DNA of 64,000 bases. Origin: Zygnema cylindricum (Eukaryota; Streptophyta; Zygnematophyceae; Zygnematales; Zygnemataceae). The stretch is from contig JBBHKE010002347.1 of assembly GCA_037447655.1 (NCBI GenBank), positions 112,615 through 176,614 of the forward strand, in the 5' to 3' direction. A program made the translations under genes and the position numbers. Shown one piece after another: positions 1-12,423 of the stretch. Each line of letters begins with the position of its first letter. The stretch's first letter is position 1. Below the pieces are notes generated by a model. The model worked only from the letters and a program-made list of their open reading frames with translations. It ran no database searches and was not told the origin of the DNA.

Positions 1-736
1 CTAACCAGTCTGTCGTAGAAGTCCGTTAAGATATATAGGGTTTGATAACTATTTAAACCGTAGTATGGATTTGAAACCGATTAACTAAAATATCAACGAA
101 GGAACATATAGCTAGTTAACATTTAGTGCGAACATCATTTTGCACGAAAGAAATGAATCAGACATTTGCTTCGACAACCAACATTCAATGTCGGATATAA
201 TCCGACGGCATATATTGTTGCCGGGATCGCGAAATGGTCACTTTGGCGTTTGTGGACGTGGCATGACTTGGCGTCACGTGGAGGGATAACATTTGGTCGT
301 AAGAATTCCGGGGAACGTACGGACAAGTGGAAAGTTGACACGCGTCCCCTCAGTGGCCTTGTCGTACACATGCCGTACAGAAAGGACATCGGCCGTAGTA
401 CCTTTCTGTACGGTACAATTTTTTCATTAGTTTGTACTACACTAGATAGGGATTGTGAGAGGGATTAGAACTTAGCATCTTTTTAGACTGTCACCTCTCT
501 CTTTGAGAGTTTTGTATAAATTGGCATTTTTGCCACCTCATAAGTTATCGGATAGTTGGTCGTATTCAGTAATTTTTTTTTGCTACGGACTCACGGCAGT
601 CCACGCTGCACAAGGGTGCAGTCAGACTGTCAATTTGTCTGCTTGGGTAGCAGTGGCTGTGGGTGAAAGTGGGTTAGTTAAAAACTATCTAGAGGCTTCC
701 TGAATTCTTTAGTCCAATGGAGGACACGGAATTGGA
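1..736 (+). repeat. Family B 5' LTR, 3' part
   Basis: This stretch aligns with 30206-30944, the 3' LTR of the same element, with shared landmarks such as the opening CTAACCAGTCTGTCGTA. It ends just before the primer binding site at 737. Transcription and the repeat region of the element would lie here. No host gene is visible. Confidence 0.8.
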
Positions 737-1053
737 GGTTATGGGCACACCCTTTAGGGTGCCCACTTTCTATGGATATGGGTTCATCTATTGGGAAGCC
801 ATGATGATGGGGGCTTTGTGCAAAAAACGATACTGGGGTATTGTCATTAGACAAGTGAAATGTCCACCTCAAGGAACTCCACCAGGGTTTGGTGGAATAA
901 GGTTTTATGCAACAACCTTTGCTGCAGCCGAGGAGACAGATGATTGAGACATCAGTGTGTCCGAAAAAGGGTAAGAGAAAGAGACGCCTCTTACTTCTAT
1001 TACCACAGCACTCGGAGCGGCGACGGTGAAGATCTCCAAGAACGACACCCAAA
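717..1053 (+). pseudogene. copia family B Gag, N-terminal fragment
   Basis: The frame opens at ATG 717, inside the end of the LTR, and reads through the primer site. The early motif 'PTFYGYGFIYWEAMM' corresponds to 'HIFNGAGFIYWESMM' in the family A Gag at 35635. The frame meets a stop at 945-947. Homology continues to 1053, where the family A element is inserted, and Gag resumes at 7194. Gag would form the particle that packages the RNA. This copy is broken by stops and the insertion. Confidence 0.75.
737..749 (+). promoter_or_regulatory. Primer binding site, initiator-tRNA anticodon-arm type (family B)
   Basis: The sequence GGTTATGGGCACA differs by one base from GGTTATGGGCCCA seen in the other families. 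As in Drosophila copia, it would pair with the anticodon arm of initiator tRNA-Met rather than the tRNA 3' end. Confidence 0.7.
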
Positions 1054-1985
1054 TGTAGAAATTAATGGTTCTTTTAATATTTTCTAGGTTTAAAATGAAT
1101 TGTTAAAAAGAGGTAATTAATATTTCTTTTCTCTATTTTAGTTATACTTTAAAAAGAGAGAGAGTGAGGATTAAAGGCACGCCATGGCTGCCGCCATATT
1201 TAGAAAGTGGTAGATTTTGAAGTAGATGATATTTTACCAAAATGTTCCCTAGTTCGGATTTGAACTTGCGACCTCTGGATTCTCCATAGCCGGGCACCTT
1301 AACTATGAAGGCCATGCCAAACGATACAGACAAATTTCAAAGATATATAAACATTAACGAAATGGCTAATTAGCACCAAACTAACGAAGAGGAACAATTC
1401 ATGCACGTACGCGAATCTGAACCGTGTAAAATATATTTTTATCGGACGACCAACATTGTAGCCACCACTCGAAGTGAGCTTTTAGCGGCATTCCGAGGTA
1501 GCGGCACGCGGTGCCATGTGGCGCCGCATTATTTGATACCGGAGAAGATAGGAGGAGGAACCATGGCTCCCAAATTGAGAGGTATTACCTTGTAGACTAT
1601 GCCGTACAATAGACGTACAATAAGTAAATCGCCCATTGTACCTTCTTATACTATATAGTGTTTCTATTGGTCTAGGGTTTCGTAGTAGGTAGTCGTGAGT
1701 AGGCAGACCAAGACTTAGTGATATTTAGGTACCTCTATCTAGGAGAGCTTATAAATATAAAGGTCATTTTTGACCAACCATAACTTACTGCTCAGGGGAG
1801 CAAATTCAGATTTTTTTTTTGCTAACGACTCAAAAGAGTCTTGCCTTCATTGGGGCGAAGGTTGTCAGCGTTTTTATCTGTCAAGGTGACGGTTATTTTT
1901 GCTGAAACACAAAGGGGTCAGGGTTATTCTAGAGGCTTCGTGTGAGCTGCGTACTCTGCGGACCTATAGAGGTTTCAGAGCTGCA
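1054..1985 (+). repeat. Family A copy 1, 5' LTR
   Basis: It starts TGTAGAAATT, ends GAGCTGCA, and is matched end to end by 6254-7188. It contains an antisense tRNA-like stretch (about 1252-1322). Near its 3' end is the AGGGGTCAGGGTTAT / CTAGAGGCTTC block shared with the other family A LTRs. Confidence 0.9.
1252..1322 (-). other. tRNA-like sequence, antisense within LTR
   Basis: Read on the minus strand, this stretch has an A-box-like TAGTTAAGGTGCC and a B-box-like AAGTTCAAATCC, spaced as in a tRNA gene. The stems are imperfect and no clean acceptor stem is visible. I read it as a tRNA-derived relic carried by the LTR, not a working tRNA gene. The corresponding part of the 3' LTR has the same feature. 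Confidence 0.5.
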
Positions 1986-1998
1986 GGTTATGGGTCCA
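1986..1998 (+). promoter_or_regulatory. Primer binding site, initiator-tRNA anticodon-arm type
   Basis: GGTTATGGGTCCA directly follows the LTR end. It is the family motif GGTTATGGGCCCA with one C-to-T change. Confidence 0.8.
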
Positions 1999-1999
1999 C

Positions 2000-2990
2000 G
2001 TTCTAGGGTACCCATCTTCAATGGAATTGGCATCATATACTAGGAATCTATGATGACATGAGATCTATGTGAGAAAAGGATTTGGGGAAATAGTGAGTGG
2101 ACGGGTGAGGCGTCCAGTCAGTCTTCGGATCCCTCTAGGGTTTGGAAGAAGTAGATTCACCAAAGATGCAGATCCATCTCCAACGGAGGAGAAAAAGGAA
2201 GAGGAGGTGGTGGACAAAAGAAAGGAGAAAGAGACGATCACACCGATAGCAACCGGTTCGGCATTCATGTCACCTATTCGGAGGAACTAGGAGAATGATA
2301 CCAATACCTCGGACTACAACAATATGGCTGCAAAGCACTTCATCCTCCGCCATCTTACTCAAGGGATTCCATCTCCTCATTTGCAAGTAAAGAGGGCATC
2401 TGATCTTTGGGTGGCTCTCATAGAGATGTACCGAAGTGGTACGATTCAGCAACAGCAGTTGGCTGATCAGAAAATTGACGCATACGTATATATGGGGGAG
2501 AAGTTGTTGGATTTTTGTAATGAGCTCGCAACACTTTTCATGGAGCTAGAGAGTGCCCGATAGGTTGAAACTGAAAAGATGAAGGTTGACTGCTTGCTCA
2601 TGAAGTTACCAGATGAGTTCGAGAACATAGTCAACCGTGTGCAGGACTTGCCGAACTCAAGGTGGATATGGAATTTAGTGGAAGGGATGATTCTCGTTCG
2701 GGAGAAAATGATTGAGATCCAAAGGGGAGGAAAGAGTGGGCAAGCCTTGGCAGCTGGGACCGATTGGAGGAACAATGATTATAGGAAACCTGCCGTAAAT
2801 TATGGTGAGGGGGGGCAGAAAAATCAGACCGATGAGTTTGGAACAAGGGCTCCCAAGGGTTTGTGCCACTTTTGTAAGAAACCAGGGCACTATATAGCGG
2901 AGTGCACTAAGTTAACCGAGCTGCGATTAAAGGAGAGGCAGACAGGTGGACACCCGAGAGAAAGAAAAAATCTCTTGTGACACAAGTACA
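2000..2990 (+). pseudogene. copia family A Gag with CCHC zinc knuckle (copy 1)
   Basis: This is Gag of the copia type. Open segments include 2324-2563 and 2579-2980. The zinc knuckle at about 2860-2905 reads CHFCKKPGHYIAEC, a canonical C-X2-C-X4-H-X4-C RNA-binding motif. A stop interrupts at 2561-2563, and further stops lie upstream of 2324. The intact product would coat and package the element RNA. A shift before the protease prevents normal translation. Confidence 0.85.
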
Positions 2991-3009
2991 CGAGGCGGAA
3001 TCTGAGGAC

Positions 3010-6000
3010 GAGCAATGAGCTCCATTGGAAGTTGGACAAAATTAGGCAAAATTGCGCCGATCAAGGTGCGGTGATCGGATTCGGTGCCTCATGCATAAGG
3101 ACACCCGTCACTAAGAAATGAAAGATTCCCATAGGATAGAGCAACGGGGATGGGAGGATAATCACTACTACACTTGTAGGATCGATAGATCCTGAAAAGG
3201 TAGTAGAAGGAAAGACATCTATAGTTACATTCTCCAATGTATTGCTTATTCGGGAGCTGATCAAAAACCTCATCTCTACATCTGCATTAGATGATAAGGG
3301 TTTTGATATTACCACTTGGAAAAGAGTCTTTATTGCTAGTTTTTAGGAGGAAGTTTATTTCTCTTCTGAAAAAGGTAGCCAAGGGATGTTTATGCTGATT
3401 TAAAGCAATGAAAAGAAGAAACTTTATTATGGTGGTGTTCATGATTTAATGTTGTGGCATAAAAGGCTTGGGCATGTGAAAGTTGATAAGATAAGAGAGA
3501 TGAAAAAGATGGGAGTAGTGGAAGGGATTCAGTTTGGTGAGAGTGAGAATCCAAGTGATTGTAGTGAATGTCCTCAAGGCAAAGCACACAAGTTACCCTT
3601 CCTAAAAACAACCACCTATCATGGAGAAAAGATTCTAAATTTAGTACACACAGATATTTGGGGACCGGCCAAAGTGCCTTCATCCGGGGGAAAGAGATTT
3701 ATGTTGACTATAACTGATGATTGGTCTCGGTTTTCCAGGGTGTATTTTTTAAAAAATAAGTCAAAGGCTTAGGAATGTTTAGACAATATAAAACATGGAG
3801 TGAAAAACTCAATGAAACCCCAATCAAGAGACTAAAGAATTACAATGGTGGAGAGTATACCTCTAACCAGTTTAAAGATTTCCTGAGGGAAGATAGAGTC
3901 CAACACCAATAGACAGTTTCAGAAAACTCGGAACAGAGTGGGGTAGCTGAAAGATTAAATAGAAAACTAAGTGATAGTGTTAGAAGTATGTTGTCCGATA
4001 AAAAGACAGGAAAAGGTTTTGGGCCCAAGCAATGAACTGCGCTTATTACCTCAAAAATAGACTTCTTACTTCAGGGGTAAAAGGCCAAACACCATATGAG
4101 AGATGGACCGGCCGGAAACGTGACATATCTCACTTAAATGTTTTTGGCAGTCAAGTGTTCAGTCTAGATACAGATCGGTCTATTTGGAAATTATATCATA
4201 AAGGAAAACCGGGGTACTTATTAGGATATGATGAGGATGTAAAAAGATACAGAGTTTATGATCTAAAAAGGGAAGATATAATCTTAGTAAAGCATCTAGT
4301 TGTTATGGATGAAGGAAAGTCTGTGAATCCCTTCGGGTATACAAAGTCACTAAAAATCAGATTTGAGTCAGAAAATTCCGATGACTTTTAGCTTCCTAAC
4401 AATCTTGGTTTCAGAGAAGATGACATTCTTAAAGGTACAAATCCGACCGAGAAGGACTCGGCTCTGGAAATTCCAGTGACAACTCTACCGAAATGGAAGA
4501 CGTGGTGGAAATTGATTCGGAATCGAGAGACAGGGGAAAAGCCCAAATTGTTTGAAAGAACCCACTGGAACCATCTATTCCGACCACAAATTTTGAGGGA
4601 GGAAAGAGAAGTAGCAAAAGGTTACAATAAAAATAGGTTAGTAACAAGGTAACAAAACTATCTCATCCAGATGAACCTCAGACTTATGGAGAGGCGATAA
4701 ATTGTCCAGAAAGGAACCGGTGGAAAACAACCATCAATGAGGAGATGGCCTCAATTATGGCAGTCGATACTTGGGAGTTGGTGGATTGTCCACCTAACCA
4801 AAATCCAATAGGTTTGTAAGTGGGTGTTCAATTTAAAACTGAACCCAGATAACACCATTTAGCGCTACAAGGCCCGGTTAACGACTAAAGGATTCACACA
4901 AAAAGAGGGAATCGACTACGAGGAAACCTTTGCCTCGGTTGTCAAATTTCCCTCCGTCCACATATTTCTCATTTTGGCAGTAGCGGAAGACATGGAGGTG
5001 CACCAGATGGACATCAAGACAACCTTTTTGCATAGAGAATTGGAAGAGGAGATCTTCATGTGACAAACCAAATTTGTGGAGCAAGGAGAGGAGAGTAAGG
5101 TATGCCGGCTGATTAAATCTCTTTATGGTTTGAAACATGCACCCCGACAATGGAATAAGATGCTTGATGAGTTTCTTACAGTTCTGGGATATATCCGAAT
5201 AAACTCAGATCAGTCAATCTATGTTTTTGAAGATGAGGAAGGTATTATTTTTAATGCAATTTATGTTGATGATTTGTTTATTTTAAGTAAATCAATGGAC
5301 AAAATTAATAAACTGAAAACGGATCTTAAGAGGGGAAATTTGAGATGAACGATATGGGGGAGGCAAGATATATTTTGGGAATTCAAGTAGAAAGAGACCG
5401 AGAAAGAAAGATTGTAAGACTTACTCAAAAAGAAGCAAAAGGGAACATGTTGGAAAAGTTTTAGATGGATAAGGCTAATAGATGTACAACTCCAATGGAG
5501 TTGAAGAAATGATGTGTGGGGAGTGTGGAAGAAGGAGTCATTATCTTAGACGAGGAATTAGGTCCAGAAGAATAGAAATTTATCCAGACTATTCCTTACA
5601 AGCAAGTAGTGGGAAGCCTAATCTATTTTATGAATTGTACCCGACCGGATTTGGTTGCAGCTGTAGGAGTACTGAGTAAAAGCTTAAATGCTCCCACTAA
5701 GAGAGATTGGGAGGCAGCTAAGAGAGTCCTTAGATATTTGATTAGAACTAGGGATCTATGGTTGCATTTGGGTGGTGGGAATCTGATGCTAGTTATGGTG
5801 ATGCTCCGATGAGGAGATTTACTGCTGGATATGTATTGTATGTGGGTGATTGGGCTTGTTGCTGGAGTGGCAAACAACAAAAGGTTATTGCCCAATCCAC
5901 CATGGAGGCTGAGTATATGACCTCTTGCACTGCTGTAAAAGAAATGATGTGGGTGAAGCATTTGCTTGGTGAGCTTGGTTACCTTAAGAGTGGTGTGCAA

Positions 6001-6240
6001 AATATTTTTTGTGATAATCGAGCAGCAATCGCTATTGCTGCCAATCCTAAACATCATTTTAAAGCCAAACACTTGGACATAAGACTTAACTTTGTTAGAG
6101 AGAAGGAAGAAAACAAAATAACCAGTTTAGAGTATAGATCAGATAGCGAGATGGTAGCAGACATGATGACCAAACTAGTGCCCTCCCCTAAGCTATTGTT
6201 TTGCAAGGAGAACTGTGGTCTGAAATTAAAGAGTGACTAG
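3010..6240 (+). pseudogene. copia family A Pol (protease, integrase, RT, RNase H), copy 1
   Basis: The protease core near 3070 has lost a base within the DSGAS signature. The pre-integrase and integrase start (3449-3772) keeps LGHV, the zinc Cys pair and HTDIWGP with the first catalytic Asp. At about 3840 the second catalytic Asp of the expected SDNGGEY is Tyr (NYNGGEY), so the integrase is inactive. RT segments include 4681-4820 and 5076-5348, with YGLKHAPRQWNK and the active-site YVDDLF. RNase H (5758-6240) has SYGDAPMRRF, STMEAEYM and CDNRAAI. Frameshifts and stops separate the blocks. Confidence 0.9.
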
Positions 6241-6253
6241 AGAATAAGGGGAG

Positions 6254-7188
6254 TGTAGAAATTTATGGTTCTTTTAGTATTTTTCTAGGTCTAAAATGAA
6301 TTGTTGAAAAGAGGTATTTAATATTTCACTTCTATATTTTAGTTACACTTTAAAGAGAGAGAGTGCGAACTAAAGGCACACCATGGCTGCCGCCATATTT
6401 AGAAAGTGGCAAATTTTGAAGTAGATGATATTTTATAAAAATGATGCCTATGTCCGGATTTGAACCTGCGACCTCTAGATTCTTTTTAGTCGGGCGCCTT
6501 AACCATGTAGGCGTTACAAAACGATACACGTGATGGATTCTAAAAATAAATAAACATTAACCAAACGGCTAATGAACACCAAACTAACGAAGAGGAACAA
6601 TTCATGCACATACGCGATTCTGAACCGTGTAAAATATGTTTTGATCGGACGGCCAACATTGTAGCCGCCACTCGAATTGAGATTTTGGCGGCATTCCGAG
6701 ATAGTGTCACGCGGTGCCACGTGGCATCGCATTATTTGATACCAGAAAAGATAGGAGGACGAACCATGGCCCCCAATTTGAGAGGTGTTACCTTGTAGAC
6801 TATGTCGTACAATAGACGTACAATAAGTACATCGCCCATTGTACCTTTTTGTACTATATAGTCTTCCTATTGGTATAGGGTTTAGTAGTAGGTATTCGTG
6901 AGTAGGCACACCAAGACTTAGTGATATTTAGGCACCTCTCTTTAGGAGAGCTTGTAAAGATAGAGGTCATTTTTGACCAGCCATAACTTACTGCTCAGGG
7001 GAGCGAATTCGGAGATTATTTTTGCTAACTACTCATAAGAGTCTTGCCTTCATTAGGGTAAAGGTTGTCAATGTTTTTGTATTTCAAGGTGACGATTATT
7101 CTTGCTGAAACACAAAAGGGTCAGGGTTATCCTAGAGGCTGCGTGTGAGCTGCCTACTCTAAGCACCTTTGGAGGTCCCAGAGTTGCA
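6254..7188 (+). repeat. Family A copy 1, 3' LTR
   Basis: It aligns with 1054-1985 along its length. The purine tract AATAAGGGGAG lies immediately upstream. The antisense tRNA-like stretch is at about 6450-6520, with a B-box-like GGTTCAAATCC and an A-box-like TGGTTAAGGCGCC on the minus strand. It is followed by the target duplication CCAAA. Confidence 0.9.
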
Positions 7189-7193
7189 CCAAA

Positions 7194-8368
7194 CGTGGGA
7201 AGACATCAACATGACTACCGAAAACTTTATTCTAAAGACACCTCACTCAGGCTTTGGCAACCCCCCATCTTCAAATTTACAAGGCCGAGGAGTTGTGGGT
7301 GAATTTGGCTGAAATCTATAGAGCTGGTACTATTCAGGAGCTCTAGTTGGCCAAACAAAAGTTAAGGAATTATACTTACAAAGGGGGAAAGATGTTAGAC
7401 AATTGTAATGATCTCTTTTGTTTGTATTTGGAGATGGAGAGTGTCAGGTGGACAAGTACAATGCAGATGAAAGTTAACACTCTCATCATTAAGTTACCCG
7501 ACGAGTATGAAAACATAGTGTACCAAGTACTGGAATTGTCTGACATTTCATGGAAGTGGAACACAGTGGTCCGGATGATACTTGTGTACGAGAACACAGC
7601 TGAGATTAGGAGGGGGGGGAAGAGCATCCAAGCTCTAGCTGCCGGAGGAAACCGATGGGAGAAGGATCTGAAGAAACCATTCAAAGGAGAGAGAGAGATC
7701 AGTCTAGAGGACCAAGGCCCCCACAGGGTCTTTGTCACTTTTGCAAAATGACAAGACACTTCATAGTTGATTGTGTCAAGCTATCAGAGCTGAGACTCCA
7801 AGAGAACCGTGGAAGGGGTTCTTTTGGAGGGAAGAACAAGACACTTGTGGTCACAAAAGTGAAAGGAGAAACAGAAGACGAGTTCTCTGAGGAGGAGGAT
7901 GGGGAGTTTCTTCTTGACGAGAGTATGGAGGAGAAGGAGATCCCTCGAAAAGAGAACTGTGCTCTCAGAGCAATTCGAGAAGCTCCACAGGAAGGATGGA
8001 TCATCGACTCATGTGCATCCATGCATATGTGTCATGATAAGCACCTCTTTACTTAGCTAAGAAAGATCCCTATTGTAGAGATATAGTAAAGGGATGGGAG
8101 AGTTGTTACCACAGATCTAGTGGGGTCGGTAGATCTGAAAGTCTTAGTGGAGGGTAAGACTTCTATACTCACCTTCTCAGATGTACTCTACATTCTTCAG
8201 CTGAGTAAAAATCTTGTCTCTACGTTTGTATTAGATGACAAAGAGTTTGATACCTTCACTAGAAAGGGAGTCTTTACAGCTATGTATGGGGATGAAGTCT
8301 ACTTCACGGCAGATAAAGGTAGCCAAGGAATGTTTAAGCTTAACCTGAGTAATGAAAAGAAGAATGAT
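7194..8368 (+). pseudogene. copia family B Gag (C-terminal) and protease
   Basis: This resumes the Gag broken at 1053. Open segments are 7347-7751 and 7655-8056 in different frames, then 8120-8419. The zinc knuckle CHFCKMTRHFIVDC lies at about 7733-7774. The protease shows WIIDSCASMHMC with the catalytic DS(G/C)AS block; Gly is replaced by Cys. The segment 8120-8368 (LVEGKTSILTFSDVLY) is the end of the protease region. The sequence stops at 8368, where the gypsy is inserted, and continues at 27047. Confidence 0.85.
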
Positions 8369-10761
8369 TGTCATGCCGCATCTCGTCTGCCATTTTACTT
8401 GCTTATATATAGGTATTAGGATGGGCGACCGCCACACTAATTTGTATTTGTGTGTTATTTGGGTTTTGCAGGACCGTACATACATACATTTCGCTTTCGC
8501 GTCGAGCGTACATATTTATTTCTCGCCGTAATTTTTCGCCGACGACGTATTGTCGCGTTAGCCTTGACCGTACATATTTATTATTCCCGTAATTTCAGAC
8601 GACGATGAAATTTACTGTTCGTGTCCGTACCTACGCTTTTAACGTACTTATAATTTTATTGTACCTGCATCTCTCAAAATTCCGGCTAACGACGAATTTG
8701 ATCGTTTCGCGCGAAGGAGCATCTCGGCCTTCGACGCAGAAATATACAATTTTCGAAATATAACATCTGGACCGTTGACGCGATGTACAAACGAGTCGAC
8801 TGTCAATTTTGACGACGCTTCCCGATTGGTCTATTATAAGTTGTGAACCATTTGGAGGTTCACGCGTTCACACGTAGATAGGAAGGGTTTTAATCGGTAG
8901 GTTATAGATTCTGTAACGTAGGGCATGGGATTCCGACCGCCTATTGGCTGAATCCAAATTAGACGCAATATTACATAACATGCTACAATCCTATAGGCTC
9001 GTTTTTGCTAGGCGTAGACGTTGGTACTTAGTTCATTTTAGATTATTTCCTGCACACAATTTTAAAGTGCAGGAATAATTATTTTCAGTATTGAAGATTT
9101 TTTGCAGCCATCGTTTCCTTTGTAAAATTGTCTAGACAGCTTAGAGGCGATTTTCTGCCTTAGCGTGAAGTGTCTAGTTTCTATTACATTATCAATCTCT
9201 TGTAAAACCTGACATATTAATTTATACGGCTTCGGCCAAGACCTACACGATTTCCCTTCAACACTTTTCGTCCGTTTGAGTGGATTCTGATCGCGTCTTG
9301 ATAACACAAACTTCTTTTCCCGGCTGTGGCTGAACTTTAATATGTGTTCTATGTTGGAATATCATTTGTTTGTTTTTATTTCTTGTGATTAAGTATTTAT
9401 TTCTATTTGGCTTATGCGTATCTTTTAAGTTTGGTTATCTCAAACCTCATAAGTGTTTTGTATATTGTCGTTTTTCTGTTTTTGTTTTTTCTTCTCGGTT
9501 GTTTCTATTTTGAATTATTATCTTTAAGTCTAAATTCAGATTGTCTTCGATAAGATAACTCTTGCAAGGAATATAAATAGACTGTGGGGCCTAGTGGGCA
9601 TCCATCGGCTTAGTATTCCTGCACTTGAAAATTGTCGTCTCATTCTCCATTGTTATTTTCAATTCATTTTGTTTTTTCAAATTCGGTTATATAAAAAGAA
9701 AAAAAATATATTCAAAAATCAAAAATATATATAATTTCTTAACATTGGTCAACATTGTGTCACTTTGATCATACGTTATTGGACATTGGGTCACATTTGT
9801 CGACATTGATGTAGATCAACCCTTAATTTCTCTAATTTCTTGTATTTTTAGGACATTTTATACCAATTTCTGCATAATTATCGCAATTTCAGTATACTTC
9901 CGGCAGATTTATCCATATTGCTTAATATTTATACACATATAGTCGAAATCTCTCCACATTTCTCCAAATTTCCGCACATCTCTCTCAATTTTAGCACATT
10001 AGTTTACCAATTTCGCACATTGTCTAAGCGTGTTGCAGATCTTTAGGATATTCTACTGTGCTAGTGCCTCTATTTACCAATCTAACTGATTTCGCGTGTG
10101 GGTATGTTTCTTTCTCACTTGTATCCTACCCCACATATCGACCGTTGGACTATCATATTTGGAGAGGATTAGACTTAGAGCCGATTCAATCTGGGAGTTT
10201 GACAAAACACTGGTTGTAACTATCAAACGCGGTCCACGGTTAACAATCACCAGATTGTTAACGGTGCTTTGTAAGTATCACAATGCCTTGCGGGTGTAAG
10301 AGCGTGTTAGGATAGTTGACTGATCGTTAGATGGAACGAGATTGGAGTGGATTTGCTCGAATCCACTCATACTGAGCATTGCATTTTTCCAGATTTCTAT
10401 GCTGGCTATCTGGCCCTGAGTGGCCTTGGCTGAGTTTGCTTTGCTTGGTGTTGGATTTCTTCCTTAGATCTTGCCGTTGGTGGCATTGGTTAGTTCCTTT
10501 GTGGATTGTGCCGCTTTAGATCTGCACTTGTGAGTGCTTTGATAGTAAGTTATTTGCCTTTATAGATCTAACCCTTCGGCCTTGCCCCCTTGTTTGCAGG
10601 GTACAAGGTTTCGGTAATACGACTTCCTGATAGATCTGGCAATCGAGGTCCTGTTAGAGATTGATTGGTTGATTGGACAAGTGAGTGATGTGGTCAGTCA
10701 TTTGAAGCATCTCGTATAGATCGATTTTGATATCTGGTCGTCATTTGGTTTTATTACTTTT
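8369..10761 (+). other. gypsy 5' terminal region and leader
   Basis: About 2.4 kb without a supported gene. The start TGTCATGCCGCATC matches the start of the inverted copy at 20746 on the minus strand, and further blocks match, such as GGAAGGGTTTTAATCGG and the segment around AGTATCACAATGCC. The first 350 bases repeat CGTACATA-type motifs. The 3' end holds the hairpin array. It probably contains promoter and packaging signals, but I cannot mark an LTR boundary or primer site. Confidence 0.6.
10405..10655 (+). other. Array of five short hairpins, each next to AGATCT
   Basis: Five units 45-70 bases apart each carry (AG)ATCT followed by a 4-5 bp stem and small loop, for example GGCC-CTGAGT-GGCC, TGCC-GTTGGT-GGCA and GCACT-TGTG-AGTGC. 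The inverted gypsy has the same five units in the same order at 18262-18021 (minus strand). In unit three the closing pair differs on both sides (GCACC/GGTGC versus GCACT/AGTGC), a compensatory change. The array precedes Gag and could act in packaging or translation. Confidence 0.6.
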
Positions 10762-12266
10762 ATGCCCGATGATTGAGATAATCTTGATTATCCTTTCGGA
10801 ACCACCCGATCTTCGGCCTCGTTTAGGCCCAAAAAATGAGGACCATCAGACTTACCTAGTCTTTTGGACCATCCTTCCTCGGATATCTCGGGTCAAATTT
10901 CCCCTTCGTTTCGATTTTCTCTCACCTCAGTATCTTCCTTATCATCAGTCTCTTCCACATTTTTCGAGGAAGAATCTGACCACGATTCCCTTGACGGGTC
11001 AAATTCCAATTCATTATCTTTTTGGTTTCCACAAATTAGAAATCCATTATTAGCCCCAATCATTCAATTATTGGAAATGGCTTCCACATCCGAGGGAGGG
11101 GGTCGCCTTCATTTCTGTTTTTCAGGAATGTAAGACCCTATCTCATTTGCGTATGTTATTCGACACCGAAATGTGCGATCTTGCAATACGGTACCAAGAT
11201 CGGTTTGACCTCTGGGTTGCTTTTACTTGCGATGACAGAGTTTTCTCCATCTTTTGATGGGAGTCCTGCTATTATAAGAAAACCAGAAATTCCTTATCAA
11301 CTGGCTATCCCGGAAGACCTTGATCTCAACGGCGATGTTATTACAACACCAAAACCAGAAATTCCTTATCAACTAGCTATCCAGGAAGACCTTGATCTCA
11401 ACGGCGATGTTATTACAGCACCAGTTGCGGAATTACCGCAACAGTGTGCCAAAGCTGCACGTGCTGGAATCCCGGCACGACAAGCGATGACGATCCCTAT
11501 ACTGGATCCGTTTTCAATCATGTTTGAAATGTTGTAAGCGGAATACCATATGCAAAACCCTCACCAAGTTTGAGAGTTAATGAACTTTGAACGGAAATCA
11601 CGAGAGATAGCCCCTGCCATGCGTGCTCTTATGGAAGCTCTTCCTGAAGCATTGCCGGACTTAATGTCGGATGCTGAAGTTGTCCAGAAATTCGTAGGAC
11701 AGTTTCTGAGTCAGTCTAAGTAATTTATCCAAAGTCACTTGACTCAAACCTAGGGCTTGAAGTTCACTTTCGACCAAGTCGCCCAGCATGTCGTGGAATA
11801 TAAAATGCAAAATTGTTGGTGGGAAACCCATGACCGCCCTAAAGAGCTCGCAAAAGAACCTATTGTTCAACCATGGAACAATCACCGTCTTAACAAGCGG
11901 CCTCCTAAAGTCCCGGCCATGGGAACCCCACCCGCTGCTCTCGGAAATAGATTATGTTTTCGTTGTGGGAAAACGGGGCATGATGCCCAAATGTGTCGCG
12001 ACAAAACTGCTACCTGTACACATTCCAAGCAAACAGAACATTATGTCCAACGTTGTCATATAAAGAACCCAAAATTTTCCTATCAAAACCAAATTAAAAG
12101 TGGTGGCATTCTCGCTCAATTAGCAAGACCAGTTCAACCGGCTAAAGAACCGGAAAAAGACACCACTCCACCTAAGGTATCTCAAAAAGAGAGAACGTTT
12201 AGAAATGCAAGAGGAAATGGCGGTCATGATGAAAGAACAGTTTGTAGCCTTCATGACTCAAATTAA
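10762..12266 (+). pseudogene. gypsy Gag with zinc knuckle
   Basis: The likely start is ATG 10762, where the inverted copy opens with MPTDWDNL; here the Trp codon has become TGA. A segment around 11076 (MASTSEGGGRLHFCFS) matches MASSSEGSMGRMPFCFS in the inverted copy. The capsid part is near 11580-11850. The CCHC knuckle CFRCGKTGHDAQMC lies at about 11957-11998. A 66-base block (EIPYQLAIPEDLDLNGDVIT) is duplicated in tandem at about 11287-11418. Several stops and shifts break the frame. Confidence 0.8.
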
Positions 12267-12423
12267 ACCACAATTTACATGCATGGCTCGCACCGTTGTA
12301 CACATGCCCACGTTGGCAGGTCGAATCTTATGAGATTCCACCGTCCAACTACGAGAAGCTAAGTTCGATAAAGGTTCGACCGATTACAACCGTGACAGTA
12401 AAACTTCTAACACACGTATTTCG

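Larger units (their letters stand above)
1054..7188 (+). mobile_element. Complete but decayed Ty1/copia element, family A copy 1
   Basis: LTRs at 1054-1985 and 6254-7188 both begin TGTAGAAATT and end in TGCA. They are flanked by the perfect 5-bp duplication CCAAA (1049-1053 and 7189-7193). Internal order is primer site, Gag with zinc knuckle, protease, integrase, reverse transcriptase, RNase H, then a purine tract AATAAGGGGAG just before the 3' LTR. All domains have stops or frameshifts, and the second integrase Asp is lost. The two LTRs differ at many visible positions, so the insertion is not recent. It split the Gag of the family B element. Confidence 0.92.

Noticed and set aside
1252-1322. 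Functional tRNA gene on the minus strand
   Set aside because: Internal promoter boxes are present but the stems do not close well and the feature repeats with each LTR. It is kept as a tRNA-like relic.
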